Shown: positions 8,726 through 18,077 of the stretch, one piece after another
Layout: every line of letters begins with the position of its first letter
Position numbering within the stretch: position 1 is the first letter of the stretch
NCBI RefSeq assembly: GCF_001953885.1
Contig: NZ_MQUS01000014.1
Coordinates: 186,001 to 250,000, forward strand
DNA length: 64,000 nt
Source: Streptomyces sp. IMTB 2501
GTDB taxonomy: Bacteria; Actinomycetota; Actinomycetes; Streptomycetales; Streptomycetaceae
Direction of reading: 5' to 3'
Notes under the pieces: generated by a model
The model's database searches: none
What the model saw: the letters and a program-made list of their open reading frames with translations, nothing else
What the model was told of the DNA's origin: nothing
Position numbers and translations under genes: made by a program

Positions 8726-9592
8726 TCAGGCGCCGTCGGTGCTCAGGTCGCCCGCCGGTGTGTTGACCGGGCGGGGGGTGCCCGTGAGGTCCAGGACGAA
8801 CAGGGGGACGCACAGGGCGTCGGCCCGGCTGCGGGCGTCGTCCGTGTAGCCGGCCAGGGAGAAGTACACACAGTCCGCGGACTCCGTCATCGCCGTCAGC
8901 CACAGGCACTCCACGTCCCGGGGGGCCGCCGGTCGTACGGTCGGGTCCACCTGGGCGAGGACCCCGTGTCCGGCCAGCCCGATGCCGTTCGGCGGGCGCT
9001 GGTCGGCGCGGCGGATGTCCCGGTAGCCGAGCCAGCGCAGATAGAGCGCGGCGCTGGTGACGGCGTCGCGGGCGGTGCGGATGGTGCGCGGCTGGAAGGC
9101 GGGGCGGACGGGCCGGGTGCCGGATCTGGTGGCGGACCCGGACGGGGACGGCGAGGCCGACGTGGGTTGAGACGGCGAGGCCGACGTGGGCTGTGATGCC
9201 GATGGCGGCGCTGACGTCGCTCCTGGTGTCGCGCCCGGCTCAGAGGCCGCTGACGGCGCCGCGGTCGGCCCGGGTGCCGCATCCGGCGTCGAGTCCGACA
9301 CCAGTGACGCGGTGGTGGTCTCCGGCGCGGGTGGTACGGCCACCGGGATGCGCAGGACCGTGCCGCAGGGGCAGCCCAGTTCCGGGTGCGGCCAGTGGTT
9401 GCGGCGGTCGCAGCGGGTACACGGCAGCGCGATCCACTCGTCGTCCCAGGCCCGGTGCTCCGCCACGACCGGGTCCGCGGCCGGATCGAGGCGCGGCGCG
9501 GTGGGCGTGCCGCACGCGCACGGATACACCGGCGCGGTGTAGAGGTGCTCGCGCCGGCAGGCCGGACAGCGCACCGGCATGCTCTCGGGCAT
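8726..9592 (-). CDS. Hypothetical protein with duplicated zinc-ribbon motif
   Basis: A 288-residue protein that I do not recognise as a named family. Residues 1-80 contain two copies of exactly the same metal-binding pattern, C-X2-C-X12-C-X-C: Cys9, 12, 25, 27 and Cys58, 61, 74, 76. Residues 90-165 are Ser/Pro/Ala-rich low complexity with an 8-residue tandem unit SQPTSASP, mirrored by a 24-bp DNA repeat. The C-terminal 110 residues look globular (ALYLRWLGYRDIRRAD, DCVYFSLAGYT), resembling in layout the restriction-endonuclease-like domains of proteins that carry zinc ribbons, but this is only a suggestion. No signal peptide. It is divergent from gcl. Confidence 0.8.
   Translation of the reverse strand: MPESMPVRCPACRREHLYTAPVYPCACGTPTAPRLDPAADPVVAEHRAWDDEWIALPCTRCDRRNHWPHPELGCPCGTVLRIPVAVPPAPETTTASLVSDSTPDAAPGPTAAPSAASEPGATPGATSAPPSASQPTSASPSQPTSASPSPSGSATRSGTRPVRPAFQPRTIRTARDAVTSAALYLRWLGYRDIRRADQRPPNGIGLAGHGVLAQVDPTVRPAAPRDVECLWLTAMTESADCVYFSLAGYTDDARSRADALCVPLFVLDLTGTPRPVNTPAGDLSTDGA
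9147..9194 (+). repeat. 24-bp tandem repeat inside CDS
   Basis: Two near-identical 24-bp units (9147-9170 and 9171-9194) encode the repeated octapeptide of the zinc-ribbon protein's linker on the minus strand. This marks slippage-prone low-complexity coding sequence. Confidence 0.8.
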
Positions 9593-9684
9593 GGCCCACT
9601 CCCAGGCGTCGCGTCGGGACAGCGCCTCTCATCGTCCTCCTCCCGCACCCCGCTTGTCCGGCGCTTGCCATGTCTCCACCTCTC

Positions 9685-9713
9685 TTGACGACATTGACGA
9701 GCGCTTCTACATT
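9685..9713 (+). promoter_or_regulatory. gcl promoter (-35/-10)
   Basis: TTGACG (9685-9690) and TACATT (9708-9713) are separated by 17 bases, a good vegetative-type promoter match. The paired operators at 9716-9751 lie immediately downstream, so a bound repressor would block initiation or clearance. Confidence 0.5.
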
Positions 9714-9715
9714 GA

Positions 9716-9751
9716 TTCCAGATAGTAGAAGTTAAGTTCCGCAATGCGGAA
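9716..9751. promoter_or_regulatory. Paired IclR/AllR-type operator at gcl
   Basis: Two 15-mers start exactly 21 bp apart: TTCCAGATAGTAGAA (9716) and the perfect palindrome TTCCGCAATGCGGAA (9737). The TTCC/GGAA half sites are typical of IclR-family regulators. The same pair arrangement is found at hyi, allB/allR and aceB in this window. Confidence 0.75.
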
Positions 9752-9828
9752 TTTTGAAGTTCTGGAGACTGTGCTCACCGCGGGGCGCGACGGGAGTACG
9801 CATCCGACAGCCGAAGCAGGAGTACTCG

Positions 9829-11606
<1,778 letters not shown>

Positions 11607-11616
<10 letters not shown>

Positions 11617-11648
11617 CGCCGAAGGTCTGACGCCGAAGGTCCGACACC
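11607..11648 (+). repeat. 14-bp tandem repeat at gcl stop codon
   Basis: Three tandem copies of GAAGGTCTGACGCC (11607, 11621, 11635; the last with two changes) run through the stop codon of gcl. The second copy therefore contains a spare in-frame-like stop. It looks like slippage duplication. Confidence 0.8.
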
Positions 11649-11660
11649 GCCAGGCACACC

Positions 11661-11694
11661 AAGGGCGGCCCGTCCCCGCGGACGGGCCGCCCTT
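11661..11694 (+). terminator. gcl terminator
   Basis: A 15-bp perfect stem (11661-11675 with 11680-11694, AAGGGCGGCCCGTCC) has a 4-nt loop and is followed by TTT. It is a textbook intrinsic terminator 45 bases after the gcl stop. Confidence 0.92.
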
Positions 11695-11876
11695 TCGCGT
11701 CCCCCGTGGCACCCCCGTGCGTCCCCCGTCGTGGGGCCCGCCGCCCCCGTGCCGGCGGGCCCCTTGTGCCCGTACTCTGCCCGGCCGTGGGGGTGGCCGA
11801 AGCCTGTGCCGCGGTGTTCAGAGGTTGATTTGAGGATGGCGTAGCCCGGCTACGACCACTGCCGTACGCCGTGCCG

Positions 11877-12110
11877 TCACAGCTCGTGCTCCGACAGTCC
11901 CGGCCAGTCGTCGGGCCCGCCGCCCTGCCACTCGATGAGATCGCTCTCCTCCACCTCGATCCGGTCCAGGTCGGCCAGCCGCAGGATCTCCACGACGTCG
12001 TCCAGATGCGAGGCGATCCCCAGGGTCACATCCCCCTCGGTGACCCGCCGGGAGCCGTCCAGGGCGGGGGAGTGGACCACGATGTGCGGGTAGTGCGTCG
12101 GATTGCCCAT
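11877..12110 (-). CDS. Conserved small hypothetical protein
   Basis: A 77-residue soluble acidic protein starting MGNPTHYPHIVVHSP. I know this type of sequence from other Streptomyces only as a hypothetical protein. It shows no signal peptide or membrane segment; the middle (SHLDDVVEILRLADLDRIEVEE) is amphipathic helix, and the C terminus is WQGGGPDDWPGL. A longer reading frame extends upstream but the ATG at 12110 begins the conserved-looking part. The ribosome site is weak. It stands alone between gcl and a gene-poor stretch. Confidence 0.75.
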   Translation of the reverse strand: MGNPTHYPHIVVHSPALDGSRRVTEGDVTLGIASHLDDVVEILRLADLDRIEVEESDLIEWQGGGPDDWPGLSEHEL

Positions 12111-12183
12111 GGCTTCAGCGTGCGACGCGGGCCGCCGATACGCACGCCGGTGACTGCCGGCGCCGACCCGCACACTTCCCTGT

Positions 12184-12375
12184 ATGGGCGTGAGAAGCGA
12201 CGGGGTGCTGGAGGGGCAGCTGCACGAGGTGCAGAGGGAAGCCGCCGACGAGGCCGCGCGGAAGGCGGCGGCCGACGCAGGGGAGTGGCAGGTCGTTCGG
12301 CTCGTGGACGACTCCCTGGACGAAAGCACGTCGGATACGGAAGCCCGTCGGATCGCCTCCTCGCCCGAGGCGTAG
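12184..12375 (+). CDS. Small acidic hypothetical protein (uncertain)
   Basis: A 63-residue frame with the codon bias of real genes and a hydrophilic product (EWQVVRLVDDSLDEST). It begins 74 bases from the divergent small gene. There is no convincing ribosome-binding site, so it is either leaderless or not translated. No family recognised. Confidence 0.4.
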   Translation: MGVRSDGVLEGQLHEVQREAADEAARKAAADAGEWQVVRLVDDSLDESTSDTEARRIASSPEA

Positions 12376-13162
12376 GCTCTGCTCGCCGCCGGCCGCGACG
12401 GCCGGCTCATCCTCCAGGTCGCCGAACTGCGAGGACCGTGTGGCGACCGAGACGGATCTCCAGGGGCCCTCGGAGGGAGTCACTGGATCTTCGGCGGCCG
12501 GTCCGGCGAGGAGGCGGACCGGCGCCGGCTCCGTGCCCGGTGACGAGGTCGGCATCCCGCTGATACGCGCGGACGGCGCCCCGCACATTCTCGGGTTGAA
12601 GCGTGCCATGAGCCTCGGCAGGTCCCTGGTCGGGCGCCACCGCGGTGCCTGGATGCGGATCCGGTCCGTCCATGAGGCCGTGGCCAGGCGGTCGACCATC
12701 TCGTCGGGCCGGGCGAGGAGCGCCCCCGCTTCAGGGCACCCGGACCTGCACCCCGACATGCCGGAGGACGACGTCAACGAGGCCCCAACGCCGAACGCTC
12801 CCTCGCCGCAGGCATCGAGCGGGCGTAGGGAGCGTTCTCGGGTGATGGCCGTCCGACGACGCGAGGCTGGGCGCGACAGGACGTTCGCGCCGCCGGACGG
12901 AGCGGGTGGCCCCCTGGAGGGGGCTGGGTGGGACCGTGGCGGATGCGACGGAACCGGGGTGCCCCTTCCCTCTGGTCGAGAAGGGGGCTCGGTTCTTCAC
13001 CACCGCACTGGCTCGCACGCCGCCACGGTCCTCGCCCTGCCCGCGCCCACCGCCGTACGGCCACCCCTCATCCGGGCCGCCCGGCGTGTCGCGCGGGCCG
13101 CGTGCGGAAGCCTGACCTCCCGTCAGATTCCGTACGCCGCTTGCGGGTTACTGTTACCGGTC
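12376..13162. other. Gene-poor stretch, probably decayed sequence
   Basis: About 790 bases without a gene I can support. Open frames exist on both strands, but none combines a ribosome site, a recognisable domain and steady codon bias. Short runs read plausibly in different frames, which suggests an old degraded gene. No repeats or insertion-sequence ends were seen. Confidence 0.5.
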
Positions 13163-14620
13163 TCAGTCCTCGCGCAGGGCGCGGACCGCCTCCTCCACGC
13201 GCTTGCCGTACTCCGCGTCGGCGGCGTGGAAGTGGGCCAGGTTCTTCTCGATCACGTCGTCGCGGGAGACCTGCGAGAGGCCGCCGGCGATGTTCGCGAC
13301 GAGGCGGGACTTCTCCTCCTCGGACATCAGACGGAACAGCTCGCCCGCCTGGAAGAAGGCGTCGTCCTTGGTGTGCAGCGGGGCCTCGTGGTTGCCCGTG
13401 TAGCCGGAGATCGCCAGGGGGGCCGACAGCGGGCGGCCGGTCTCGGCCGGGCCGTCGTAGGAGTTCGGCTCGTAGTTCTTGGCGCCGCGGCCCTGGCCGT
13501 TGACCGCCATGAAGCCGTCCCGGCCGTAGTTCTGCGCGGTCGTCGCCTTCGGGGCGTTGACCGCCAGCAGGGTGTGGTTGACGCCCAGGCGGTAGCGGTG
13601 CGCGTCCGCGTAGGCGAACAGGCGGCCCTGCAGCATCTTGTCGGGGGAGGGGCCGATGCCCGGAACGAAGTTGTTCGGGGAGAACGCGGCCTGCTCGACC
13701 TCGGCGAAGACGTTGTCCGGGTTGCGGTCGAGGACCAGACGGCCCACGCGCTGCAGCGGGTAGTCCTTGTGCGGCCAGACCTTGGTCAGGTCGAACGGGT
13801 TGAAGCGGTAGTCCGCCGCCTCGGCCGCCGGCATGATCTGGACGTGGAGGGTCCAGGACGGGTGCACACCCCGCTCGATGGCCTGCAGCAGGTCCGTCTG
13901 GTGCGAGTTGGGGTCCTTGCCCGCCAGCTCCGCGGCCTGCTCGCTGCTCAGGCAGCGGATGCCCTGGTTCGTCTTGAAGTGGTACTTGACGAAGAAGGCC
14001 TCGCCCTCCGCGTTCGTCCACTGGTAGGTGTGCGAGCCGTAACCGTTCATGTGCCGGTACGACGCCGGGATGCCGCGGTCGCCCATCAGCCAGGTCACCT
14101 GGTGCGTGGCCTCGGGGGCGTGCGCCCAGAAGTCCCACACGTTGTCCGGCTCCTGCTTGCCGGTGAACGGGTCCCGCTTCTGCGAGTGGATGAAGTCGGG
14201 GAACTTGATCGGGTCCTTGATGAAGAACACCGGGGTGTTGTTGCCGACGAGGTCGTAGTTGCCCTCTTCGGTGTAGAACTTCAGCGCGAAGCCGCGCGGG
14301 TCGCGGACCGCGTCCGCGCCGCCGAGGGAGTCGGCGACCGTGGAGAAGCGCAGGAAGACCTCGGTGCGCTTGCCGATCTCGCTCAGGAAGTCGGCGTGGG
14401 TGAAGCCGGTGACGTCGTCGGTCACCTCGAAGTGGCCGTACGCGCCGGAGCCACGGGCGTGCACCACGCGCTCCGGGATCCGCTCGCGGTTGAAGCGCGC
14501 GAGCTTCTCCAGGAGCTGCTGGTCCTGGATCAGGAGCGGGCCGCCGATGCCGGCGGATGCGGAGTTCTGGTTGTCGGCGATCGGGGCGCCGGCCTCGGTC
14601 GTGAGCACGCGCTTCGACAT
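13163..14620 (-). CDS. katA: Catalase (monofunctional, clade 3 type)
   Basis: A 485-residue haem catalase that breaks hydrogen peroxide down to water and oxygen. The distal His54 lies in RIPERVVHARGSGAYG, the distal Asn in the segment around DLVGNNTPVFFIKDP, and the proximal haem-ligand Tyr in RLFAYADAHRYRLG. Length matches small-subunit catalases. It sits inside the purine/glyoxylate cluster, where uricase makes hydrogen peroxide, so detoxifying that peroxide is its likely job. Its promoter region has a single copy of the AllR-type operator, a TCAACA-N3-TGTTGA palindrome and a tandem 14-bp repeat, so it may be co-regulated. The symbol is assigned by family, not by orthology. Confidence 0.95.
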   Translation of the reverse strand: MSKRVLTTEAGAPIADNQNSASAGIGGPLLIQDQQLLEKLARFNRERIPERVVHARGSGAYGHFEVTDDVTGFTHADFLSEIGKRTEVFLRFSTVADSLGGADAVRDPRGFALKFYTEEGNYDLVGNNTPVFFIKDPIKFPDFIHSQKRDPFTGKQEPDNVWDFWAHAPEATHQVTWLMGDRGIPASYRHMNGYGSHTYQWTNAEGEAFFVKYHFKTNQGIRCLSSEQAAELAGKDPNSHQTDLLQAIERGVHPSWTLHVQIMPAAEAADYRFNPFDLTKVWPHKDYPLQRVGRLVLDRNPDNVFAEVEQAAFSPNNFVPGIGPSPDKMLQGRLFAYADAHRYRLGVNHTLLAVNAPKATTAQNYGRDGFMAVNGQGRGAKNYEPNSYDGPAETGRPLSAPLAISGYTGNHEAPLHTKDDAFFQAGELFRLMSEEEKSRLVANIAGGLSQVSRDDVIEKNLAHFHAADAEYGKRVEEAVRALRED

Positions 14621-14656
14621 CGTGGACCTTCCGTGCGGATGGCAGCGGAAATCTTC

Positions 14657-14671
14657 TTCCGCTTTGTGGAG
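14657..14671. promoter_or_regulatory. Single AllR-type operator at catalase
   Basis: TTCCGCTTTGTGGAG differs by one base from the operator at allB/allR (TTCCGCTTTGTGGAA). It lies 37 bases upstream of the catalase start. No partner at 21 bp is convincing. Confidence 0.55.
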
Positions 14672-14698
14672 CCTAGAAGTCTTATGGAGCCTAGAAGT
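14667..14698. repeat. Tandem 14-bp repeat in catalase promoter
   Basis: TGGAGCCTAGAAGT occurs at 14667 and 14685 (18-bp period), overlapping the operator. On the catalase strand it reads ACTTCTAGGCTCCA and could be the binding site of a peroxide-responsive regulator. Confidence 0.6.
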
Positions 14699-14713
14699 GG
14701 GGCAATCTGAACG

Positions 14714-14728
14714 TCAACAGTTTGTTGA
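14714..14728. promoter_or_regulatory. TCAACA-N3-TGTTGA palindrome (catalase)
   Basis: TCAACAGTTTGTTGA, a perfect 6-bp inverted repeat with a 3-bp centre, lies 94 bases upstream of the catalase start. Related sites occur at uraD, allB and aceB. Confidence 0.6.
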
Positions 14729-14841
14729 AGTCGATCTCGGAGTGATCCGAAGGTGATCCGAGGGTGGTTCCGGGCGGCGCCGGCGCCTGGGCGCGACAGG
14801 ACAGGTGTCAGCGGCGGCGCCGCCCGGAAGTCTCAGGGGTG

Positions 14842-15732
14842 TCAGACCTGGGCGCCGGACAGGCGCTCCACGGCCCGCAGCAGGGCCGAGTGGTCCAGAC
14901 CGCCGTCGCCCTGGGTGCGCAGCGAGGCGACCAGCTGGGCGACCACGGCGCCGACCGGCAGCGCGGCGCCGACGTTGCGGGCGGCGTCGGTGACGATGCC
15001 CATGTCCTTGTGGTGCAGGTCGATGCGGAAGCCCGGCTTGAAGTCGCGGTTGAGGAAGTTGTCCTTCTTGCGCGTCAGCACCGTCGAGCCCGCGAGGCCG
15101 CCGTTGAGGACGTCCAGCGCGGCCGCCAGGTCCACGCCCGACTTCTCCAGGAAGACCACGGCCTCGGCGCAGGCCTGGATGTTGACGGCGACGATCAGCT
15201 GGTTGGCCGCCTTCACGGTCTGGCCGGAGCCGTGCGGGCCGCACAGCACGATGGTCTTGCCCAGCGCGTCGAAGATCGGCTTGGCCTGGTCGAAGTCGGC
15301 CTGCTCGCCGCCGACCATGATCGACAGCACGGCCTCGATGGCGCCGGCCTCACCGCCGGACACCGGGGCGTCGAGCACCCGGATGCCCTTGTCCTTGGCC
15401 GCGGCGGCCAGGTCGACGGAGGTCTGCGGGGTGATCGAGGACATGTCGATCAGCAGGGCGCCCTGCCTGGCGTTCTCCAGGATGCCGTCCGGGCCGTAGG
15501 AGATGGCCTCGACGTGCGGGGACGCGGGCACCATGGTGATCACCACGTCGGCGTCGCGCACGGCCTCGGCGATCGAGCCGGCCGCGGTGCCGCCGGCGGC
15601 GGCCAGCCGGTCCAGCTTGTCCTGCTCCAGGGTGAAGCCGGTGACGTCGTAACCCGCCTTGATCAGGTTCTCGGACATGGGGGAGCCCATGATGCCGAGG
15701 CCGATCCAGGCGATCTTGGGAAGGTTGCTCAT
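14842..15732 (-). CDS. glxR: Tartronate semialdehyde reductase (2-hydroxy-3-oxopropionate reductase)
   Basis: A 296-residue beta-hydroxyacid dehydrogenase that reduces tartronate semialdehyde to D-glycerate with NAD(P)H. The N-terminal Rossmann motif is IGLGIMGSPM (residues 11-20), the substrate loop is APVSGGEAGA, and the catalytic Lys lies in GSGQTVKAANQL. Length fits the family (about 295). It follows hyi by 67 bases in the same direction and completes the glycerate pathway started by gcl. Transcription probably starts at the hyi promoter with its operator pair. Confidence 0.95.
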   Translation of the reverse strand: MSNLPKIAWIGLGIMGSPMSENLIKAGYDVTGFTLEQDKLDRLAAAGGTAAGSIAEAVRDADVVITMVPASPHVEAISYGPDGILENARQGALLIDMSSITPQTSVDLAAAAKDKGIRVLDAPVSGGEAGAIEAVLSIMVGGEQADFDQAKPIFDALGKTIVLCGPHGSGQTVKAANQLIVAVNIQACAEAVVFLEKSGVDLAAALDVLNGGLAGSTVLTRKKDNFLNRDFKPGFRIDLHHKDMGIVTDAARNVGAALPVGAVVAQLVASLRTQGDGGLDHSALLRAVERLSGAQV

Positions 15733-15799
15733 CGGGGGTGCCTCTCTGACTTCCTTGCTACGTCTATGAGTTCGCGCCTCTGGGCGGCGCGCCCTGGCT

Positions 15800-16639
15800 T
15801 CAGCGGGCGGCGCGCGCTTCGCGCGGGAGCCAGTCGAAGGACTCGGCGCTCGGGCGGTCGCCGGCCTTGTACTCCAGGCCGACCCAGCCGTCGTAACCGG
15901 CCTTCCTCAGCTGGTCGAGCAGTTCCTCCAGCGGGAGCGAGCCCGTGCCGGGGGCGCCACGGCCGGGGTTGTCGGCGATCTGCACATGGCCGGTCTTCGC
16001 CGCGTACCGTTCGATGACCGAGGGCAGGTCCTCACCGTTCATCGACAGGTGGTACAGGTCCATCAGGAACTTCGCGTTCCCGAGACCCGTCGCCGCGTTG
16101 ACCTTGTCCACGATCTCGATCGCCTTGGGCGCGCTCACGATCGGGCACTTCGGCGACTCGGGCTGGTTGAGGGCCTCGATCAGGACGGTTCCGCCGATCT
16201 GGCCGACGGCCCGGGCCGCGAGGACCAGGTTCTCCAGGGCGAGCGCGTCCTGCTCGGCCGGGTCCACGCCGTCGACGCGGTTGCCGTACAGGGCGTTGAA
16301 CACCGAGCAGCCCAGGGACTGGGCGAAGGCGATGGCCACGTCGATGTTGGCGCGGAACCTGTCCGACTCCTCACCGGGGATGGACAGGGCGCCGCGGTCG
16401 GGGCCCGGCAGCTGTCCGGCGTAGAAGTTCAGGCCCGTGAGCTGGACGCCCGCGTCCTCGATCGCCTTCTTCAGGGCGTCGAGCTCGGCCTGCTCGGGGG
16501 TGGGGGAGTCGACCCAGGGCCACCACAGCTCGACCGCCGTGAAGCCCGCCGCGGCGGCGGCCGCGGGACGCTCCAGGAGCGGGAGTTCCGTGAAGAGGAT
16601 CGACAGGTTGACGTTGAAGCGCTGGTCTGCGAATCCCAT
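15800..16639 (-). CDS. hyi: Hydroxypyruvate isomerase
   Basis: A 279-residue TIM-barrel enzyme of the xylose-isomerase-like superfamily that interconverts hydroxypyruvate and tartronate semialdehyde. The start MGFADQRFNVNLSILF and the TELPLLERPAAAAAAGF segment are characteristic of Hyi. The conserved catalytic glutamates are in VLIEALN and VGLEYKAG. It is the first gene of the hyi-glxR unit, divergent from a two-gene HTH unit. The shared 143-bp promoter region holds two phased operators. Confidence 0.94.
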   Translation of the reverse strand: MGFADQRFNVNLSILFTELPLLERPAAAAAAGFTAVELWWPWVDSPTPEQAELDALKKAIEDAGVQLTGLNFYAGQLPGPDRGALSIPGEESDRFRANIDVAIAFAQSLGCSVFNALYGNRVDGVDPAEQDALALENLVLAARAVGQIGGTVLIEALNQPESPKCPIVSAPKAIEIVDKVNAATGLGNAKFLMDLYHLSMNGEDLPSVIERYAAKTGHVQIADNPGRGAPGTGSLPLEELLDQLRKAGYDGWVGLEYKAGDRPSAESFDWLPREARAAR

Positions 16640-16669
16640 TCGGGCCGCGCTCCCTTCCGTGGGTCGAGA

Positions 16670-16705
16670 TTCCGTATTACGGAAGTTTGTTTCTGCTTAA
16701 TGGAA
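16670..16705. promoter_or_regulatory. Paired AllR-type operator at hyi
   Basis: TTCCGTATTACGGAA (16670, perfect palindrome) and TTCTGCTTAATGGAA (16691) start exactly 21 bp apart in the divergent promoter between hyi and the small HTH unit. Confidence 0.75.
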
Positions 16706-16782
16706 GATTGCCGTCGTGTGTCGGCGCTTGTCAAGGGGGGTCCATCGCCGACCGCCCGAAAAGCGCCGCCGGGCGCTAGGTT

Positions 16783-17046
16783 GTGCGCGTGCGATTGAGA
16801 GTGGAGTTCACGACCGAACCCTTCGATCTGGACGAGGCGCCCGCGCACGCCCTGGTGGCGCGGGAGGTCATCGAGACGGCCGAACTGGACGACGTCGACG
16901 TCGGGCCGTTCGGCAACACGGCCGAGGGTGCCGCGGACCGCGTGCTGACGGCCGTGGACGCGCTTCTGCGCAAGAGCCTGGAGGCCGGGGCCACCCGGAT
17001 CTCGCTCCAGGTCAATGTGCTCGACGATGATCGGGGAGGGCGGTAG
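16783..17046 (+). CDS. Small conserved protein linked to HTH regulator
   Basis: An 87-residue protein (85 if translation begins at the second GTG, 16789). It has an alternating strand-helix-strand look (LRVEFTTEPF at the start, ATRISLQVNVLDDD at the end), like a small alpha/beta binding domain. Its stop codon directly abuts the GTG of the next gene, so the two are one transcription unit and probably one functional pair. No named family recognised. It is divergent from hyi and may share its operator control. Confidence 0.8.
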   Translation: MRVRLRVEFTTEPFDLDEAPAHALVAREVIETAELDDVDVGPFGNTAEGAADRVLTAVDALLRKSLEAGATRISLQVNVLDDDRGGR

Positions 17047-17409
17047 GTGTCCGGGGACGAGCCCTTCATCACGGCTGTGAAGCCGCTGGTCGACGCCATG
17101 GGCGCGGAGATGCTCCCGCCGGACGAGGCAGGCCCCGAGGATGTCGTCCTCGCCTGGGAGGGCGTCGATGTCGTCGCCGTGCGCCTGCCCCAGCTCGCCG
17201 ACTCCCTCGATCACATCCTGGCCGCCATGGAGCGCCGGCAGGGCCGGCCGCTGGCCGACCTGGACCGCAAGGCGAAGCAGGGGATCGTGCGTACGCTGGA
17301 GGCGCGTGGTGCCTTCGCCGTGCGCCACGGTGTGGAGACCGTCGCGAGCGCGCTCGGCGTCAGCCGCTTCACCGTCTACAACTACCTCAACCGGGAGAAG
17401 GGCGCCTGA
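17047..17409 (+). CDS. Helix-turn-helix regulator (HTH_22/YheO-like C terminus)
   Basis: A 120-residue protein. Its last 40 residues, FAVRHGVETVASALGVSRFT followed by VYNYLN, match the HTH_22 type of DNA-binding domain found at the C terminus of YheO/DauR-like regulators. The N-terminal part lacks a recognisable PAS domain and is short. It follows the previous gene with no gap and precedes the uricolytic operon by 150 bases in the same direction. It could be the factor that recognises the TCAACA-N3-TGTTGA motif, but this is speculation. Confidence 0.82.
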   Translation: MSGDEPFITAVKPLVDAMGAEMLPPDEAGPEDVVLAWEGVDVVAVRLPQLADSLDHILAAMERRQGRPLADLDRKAKQGIVRTLEARGAFAVRHGVETVASALGVSRFTVYNYLNREKGA

Positions 17410-17471
17410 CCGGCCACGGCTCCGGGGTGGTGGGACCGCCTCGGAGCCGCCCGGCTTGTTACGCGGAATTT

Positions 17472-17486
17472 TCAACAAAGTGTTGA
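17472..17486. promoter_or_regulatory. TCAACA-N3-TGTTGA palindrome and promoter at uraD
   Basis: TCAACAAAGTGTTGA is a perfect inverted repeat. Its right arm overlaps a TTGACG -35-like hexamer (17483-17488), with TTAGCT/TAGCTA 17-18 bases downstream as a possible -10. A half site of the other operator, ACGCGGAA, lies just upstream at 17462-17469. Confidence 0.6.
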
Positions 17487-17560
17487 CGTGGCGTTTCCGG
17501 GAGCGTTAGCTATCGGCAGCCCGTTCAGCACGAAGGCCGAATCCGGCCACGGAGGCTCCC

Positions 17561-18073
17561 GTGACTTCGACTTCCACGCCCCCGGGCCTGGCCCGGTTCA
17601 ACGACCTGGAGGAACACGCGGCCCTCGCCGCCCTCCACGAGGCGTGTGCCTCCACCGCGTGGGCCCGGCGACTGCTCGCCGCCCGCCCCTACGCCGGCGC
17701 CGACGAGCTCTACGCCGCCAGTGACGCCGCCATGGCCGAGCTGACCACGGCGGACCTGGAGGAGGCCATGGCGGGGCACCCGCCGATCGGCCGCCCCAAG
17801 CCCGGCGACCCCACCTCCGCCCGCGAGCAGCGCGGTATGGCCGGAGCCTCGGAGGCACTCAAGGCCGAGCTGCTCGAACTCAACCTGGCCTACCAGGACA
17901 AGTTCGGCCATGTGTTCCTGATCTGCGCCACCGGCCGGACCGGCGAGCAGATGCGCGACGCCCTCAAGGAGCGGATCGGGAACGCGCCGGAGCAGGAGCG
18001 GGAGATCGTCCGCACCGAGCTGGGCAAGATCAACCGCATCCGACTGGCCCGACTCGTCGAAGAGGACGCCTGA
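17561..18073 (+). CDS. uraD: OHCU decarboxylase
   Basis: A 170-residue 2-oxo-4-hydroxy-4-carboxy-5-ureidoimidazoline decarboxylase, the last step in converting urate to S-allantoin. The catalytic His73 lies in MAGHPPIG, and the C-terminal half has YQDKFGHVFLICATGRT, both family signatures. The GTG at 17561 follows GGAGG by five bases. It is the first gene of the uraD-uraH-uricase-permease operon; four bases separate it from the next gene. Confidence 0.96.
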   Translation: MTSTSTPPGLARFNDLEEHAALAALHEACASTAWARRLLAARPYAGADELYAASDAAMAELTTADLEEAMAGHPPIGRPKPGDPTSAREQRGMAGASEALKAELLELNLAYQDKFGHVFLICATGRTGEQMRDALKERIGNAPEQEREIVRTELGKINRIRLARLVEEDA

Positions 18074-18077
18074 CACC

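Noticed and set aside
17455..17469. Full AllR-type operator at uraD
   Set aside because: Only the right half ACGCGGAA matches; the left half does not.
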